Positions 5,317 through 7,214 of a stretch of 7,214 nt of DNA are shown here, piece by piece (the first letter of the stretch is position 1; each line of letters opens with the position of its first letter). The notes under the pieces are model-generated. The model searched no databases and was not told where the DNA came from. It worked only from the letters and a program-made list of their open reading frames with translations. Location of the stretch: NCBI GenBank assembly GCA_002455955.1, contig DKLZ01000013.1, positions 1 to 7,214 of the forward strand. Direction: 5' to 3'. This stretch comes from Dehalococcoidia bacterium UBA6627. GTDB taxonomy: Bacteria > Chloroflexota > Dehalococcoidia > UBA2979. The translations under genes and the position numbers were made by a program.

Positions 5317-6639
5317 TTATCGGATGCGGTAGTCACGCATCCCTTGCGCGAGTGCGATGATGGCGAATCCCCCGAGGAAAGTAAGACCACCATATAGCAG
5401 CTGCGTGTTTTGAACTCCCAAGTTTGCAGCAAGTAGCCCTCCGCCGATTGCACCAACGGTAGTCATCCCTCGATCGAGTGAGATGATGCTGACGACACGA
5501 CCACGAAAATCATCGGGTGCAGCCGTCAGCACGATTGTATAGCTGAGCGGTAAATAAACACCGTGAAAAATCCCCACCGCGAAAATTGTGACGAAGGTTA
5601 TGGCGAGCCCGAAAGGATCAGGTAATGATGGCGCAGCACCGAATAGCATCAGAGATATCCCCATCATCGTGACACTGGTGGCTATTCGTCGTCCTGGTGT
5701 ATGGCTGGGTTTTGCGGCGAGGGTAAGTGATCCGATCAGTGCACCGATTCCACCTGCCGAGACTAGTGCACTGAAACCGAGTGCTCCGATGTCGAGCACG
5801 GTCCTTGCGATTAGTGCTGCGAAGAGCTGCATCCACATCATCGCGAAACCATAGAAGACGAGAGACAACAAGATGACGCCTCGGATTGGTGCAGAAGACC
5901 ACGCAAATCGCAACCCCTCGGCTAGGTCGCTTGTAATTGTTGTGTCTTCGTGCGTCCTATTCTTGCTTGGAACGTCAATTAACCAAGTTGCTATGACTGT
6001 TACGAGATAGACCACTGCCATGGTGGTGAATGTTCCGTTTATTCCTAGAAGCGCGATCAGTAAACCGCTTGCCATCACTCCAAAAATTCTCATGAAATTT
6101 TGTGTCGCAGACATCAATGCAACGGCGTTTGTTAGTAGTTCTGAAGGGACTGAGTCGGCAACCAGTGATTGTCGAGCTGGTTGGTCGAACGCTGTGAAAG
6201 TTCCGCGAATGAAGCTCAGTGCATATACATGCCAAAGCTCGATGTTGCCGGTCACGAGAATCGTGGCGAATGTGATTTGTAGCAAAAGGACAGCGAATTT
6301 TGTACCGAATAGCAGCATCTTCCGGTCGAACCAATCGGCAATTACGCCAGCCCAAAGTCCGAAGAACAATTGTGGTAGCACGCGCGCCGCCATCATGCCT
6401 CCGACATGTGCGGCATTGTTGTTGGTTAGGTCTAGAACAAGCCATGGGTAAGCGATCTGCTCCATCCACACTGCTGCTGAGTGGGCGGTTTGACCGATCC
6501 AGAGGAATCGTAGATTACGGAATTGGAGGGATGCGAATATTCCGTTGGCAGAAGCGTATTCGTTAGAGTCTGAGCGGTCACTCGCGTCTGAGTCAGGTCT
6601 ATCAGACTGATGGCTAGTAGGTGGTAGATTGTGTGTCAC
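5317..6639 (-). CDS. MFS transporter, MFS_3 (EntS-like) family efflux protein
   Basis: A 440-residue inner-membrane protein of the major facilitator superfamily, drug/siderophore-exporter-like MFS_3 group. It is expected to move small molecules outward by proton antiport, but the substrate cannot be read. The first 30 or so residues form a hydrophilic Asp/Ser-rich cytoplasmic tail (SDRPDSDASDRSDSNEY). FASLQFRNLRFLWIGQ then leads into the first helix, as usual for this group. MFS motif A is GVIADWFDRKMLLFG at about 98-112, between helices 2 and 3. FDQPARQSLVADSVP is another group signature. A central charged loop (DVPSKNRTHEDTT) separates the two halves, and a motif A-like DDFRGRVVSI lies in the second. 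About 12 hydrophobic segments can be seen. The start is GTG at 6639: the frame has a stop just upstream (6649-6651) and no in-frame ATG before helix 1. It follows the HAD gene by 41 bases and precedes the methyltransferase by 41 bases. Confidence 0.9.
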   Translation of the reverse strand: MTHNLPPTSHQSDRPDSDASDRSDSNEYASANGIFASLQFRNLRFLWIGQTAHSAAVWMEQIAYPWLVLDLTNNNAAHVGGMMAARVLPQLFFGLWAGVIADWFDRKMLLFGTKFAVLLLQITFATILVTGNIELWHVYALSFIRGTFTAFDQPARQSLVADSVPSELLTNAVALMSATQNFMRIFGVMASGLLIALLGINGTFTTMAVVYLVTVIATWLIDVPSKNRTHEDTTITSDLAEGLRFAWSSAPIRGVILLSLVFYGFAMMWMQLFAALIARTVLDIGALGFSALVSAGGIGALIGSLTLAAKPSHTPGRRIATSVTMMGISLMLFGAAPSLPDPFGLAITFVTIFAVGIFHGVYLPLSYTIVLTAAPDDFRGRVVSIISLDRGMTTVGAIGGGLLAANLGVQNTQLLYGGLTFLGGFAIIALAQGMRDYRIR

Positions 6640-6680
6640 CGCATCACATTAGCTTGGGTACTAGCCCCGATCCAGAGTTG

Positions 6681-7214
6681 CTACCGGTCTTGATGCTGCT
6701 CAACGATTGTGGCGAGCATATCGAGATCATTGATCCTTCTCACATTCCGATGAAGATTCAGCCGCTGGTTCTGTGGCCAGTTACGCAAGTAAACCTTTAC
6801 GTCGCTAAGTTCTGCGAGTAATTGCGCGGTTCGTCCGTCGTCTTCAACATGCTCGATCGCTCCGAGTTGTTTGACCTGGTCGAGCTTGTAGTGAGGGCTC
6901 TTCTTGGCGCTCTCATTGATTACGATTTGAGAATAAAATTGATCTAACCCGTGCCAGCGCAGCCAGTGCAACGGATTGGAACGCCGACCGGTAAGCAATA
7001 CTAGAGTTCGAAATTTCGCGAGTCGGCTGAGTGCCTCTATTGCCCCGTGGACAGGATGTCTCATGTCGAAGCGGATATGGTCCAGTGGTGAGCTTAACCA
7101 ACGAGGCCAAACGTGCGCGGTTGGTGCTTCAGTATTGGGATCGAGGAATGAGCGGTGAATTCCAGCATTCCAGCCGAACAGCGGGCGACAGACAACTCCA
7201 TCTAGGTCGATTGT
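6681..7214 (-). CDS. HAD-superfamily hydrolase, partial (5' end outside window)
   Basis: The frame is open from the right edge to the TAG at 6681-6683, giving 177 residues. Only the first few residues seem missing, since the fragment starts at TIDLDGVV, HAD motif I, with nucleophile D3 (codon 7206-7208) and acid/base D5 (7200-7202). Motif II is VLLTGRR with T75. Motif III is a lysine in AKKSPHYKLDQVK (K105 or K110), and motif IV is HVEDDGRTAQLLAE with D125 and D126. All four catalytic motifs are present, so an active phosphohydrolase is expected. Between motifs I and II are about 70 residues (with NAGIHRSFL, HVWPRWLSSPL), a small cap-like insert, reminiscent of 5'-nucleotidase-like HAD proteins. 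The substrate is unknown. An ATG at 7064 is internal and would remove motif I, so it is not the start. It probably heads or continues a unit with the MFS and methyltransferase genes. Confidence 0.85.
   Translation of the reverse strand, partial: TIDLDGVVCRPLFGWNAGIHRSFLDPNTEAPTAHVWPRWLSSPLDHIRFDMRHPVHGAIEALSRLAKFRTLVLLTGRRSNPLHWLRWHGLDQFYSQIVINESAKKSPHYKLDQVKQLGAIEHVEDDGRTAQLLAELSDVKVYLRNWPQNQRLNLHRNVRRINDLDMLATIVEQHQDR

Noticed and set aside
6020..6451. Plus-strand open frame antisense to the MFS gene
   Set aside because: It is the complement of hydrophobic transmembrane codons and has no start context or family signal.
5975..6469. Long minus-strand alternative frame (164 residues) within the MFS gene
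   Set aside because: The arginine- and histidine-rich product is typical of an out-of-frame shadow; the MFS frame explains the region fully.
6640..6680. Possible small gene or attachment site in the gap between the HAD and MFS genes
   Set aside because: The 41 bases hold no start with an open frame of useful length and no repeat matching elsewhere in the window.

Overview
The window looks like an ordinary chromosomal stretch from a bacterium of medium GC content (about half, judged by eye). The order sufS-sufU-sufT (cysteine desulfurase, SufU-type zinc/sulfur-transfer protein, MIP18/DUF59 protein), with overlapping genes, is typical of Actinobacteriota. Frequent TTG and GTG starts, few strong Shine-Dalgarno sites and the moderate GC make a marine or other low-GC actinobacterial lineage a reasonable guess. 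The taxonomic call is inference; there is no rRNA or other marker here.

Layout. Positions 1-1244 (+) hold the 3' end of a SUF iron-sulfur operon: the last 140 residues of SufS including its active cysteine, then SufU, then SufT. Positions 1290-1922 (-) hold a membrane-anchored extracytoplasmic protein that reads as a Rieske-type fold with most cluster ligands lost. Diverging from it across 89 bases, 2012-3643 (+) encodes a family 5 ABC-transporter solute-binding protein with a twin-arginine-like signal and no permease or ATPase gene beside it. Positions 3762-4610 (+) encode a CysQ/inositol-monophosphatase-type phosphatase with every catalytic motif present.

On the minus strand, three co-directional genes fill the rest in transcription order: a HAD-superfamily hydrolase running off the right edge (7214-6681), an MFS_3-type exporter (6639-5317), and a small SAM-dependent methyltransferase with an unusual glycine-poor motif I (5275-4607). 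The methyltransferase converges on cysQ, and the two genes share a palindromic TTAA that holds both stop codons.

How they fit together: the SUF genes form one unit for Fe-S cluster assembly. The other genes look like housekeeping or accessory singletons, apart from the possible HAD-MFS-methyltransferase transcription unit, whose joint purpose cannot be read from the sequence. I saw no mobile element, CRISPR array, tRNA, rRNA or phage gene, and no gene-free stretch longer than about 120 bases. The most curious items are the ligand-poor Rieske-like protein and a near-duplicate 14/12-base element just upstream of cysQ. I do not see convincing evidence of a new multi-gene system.
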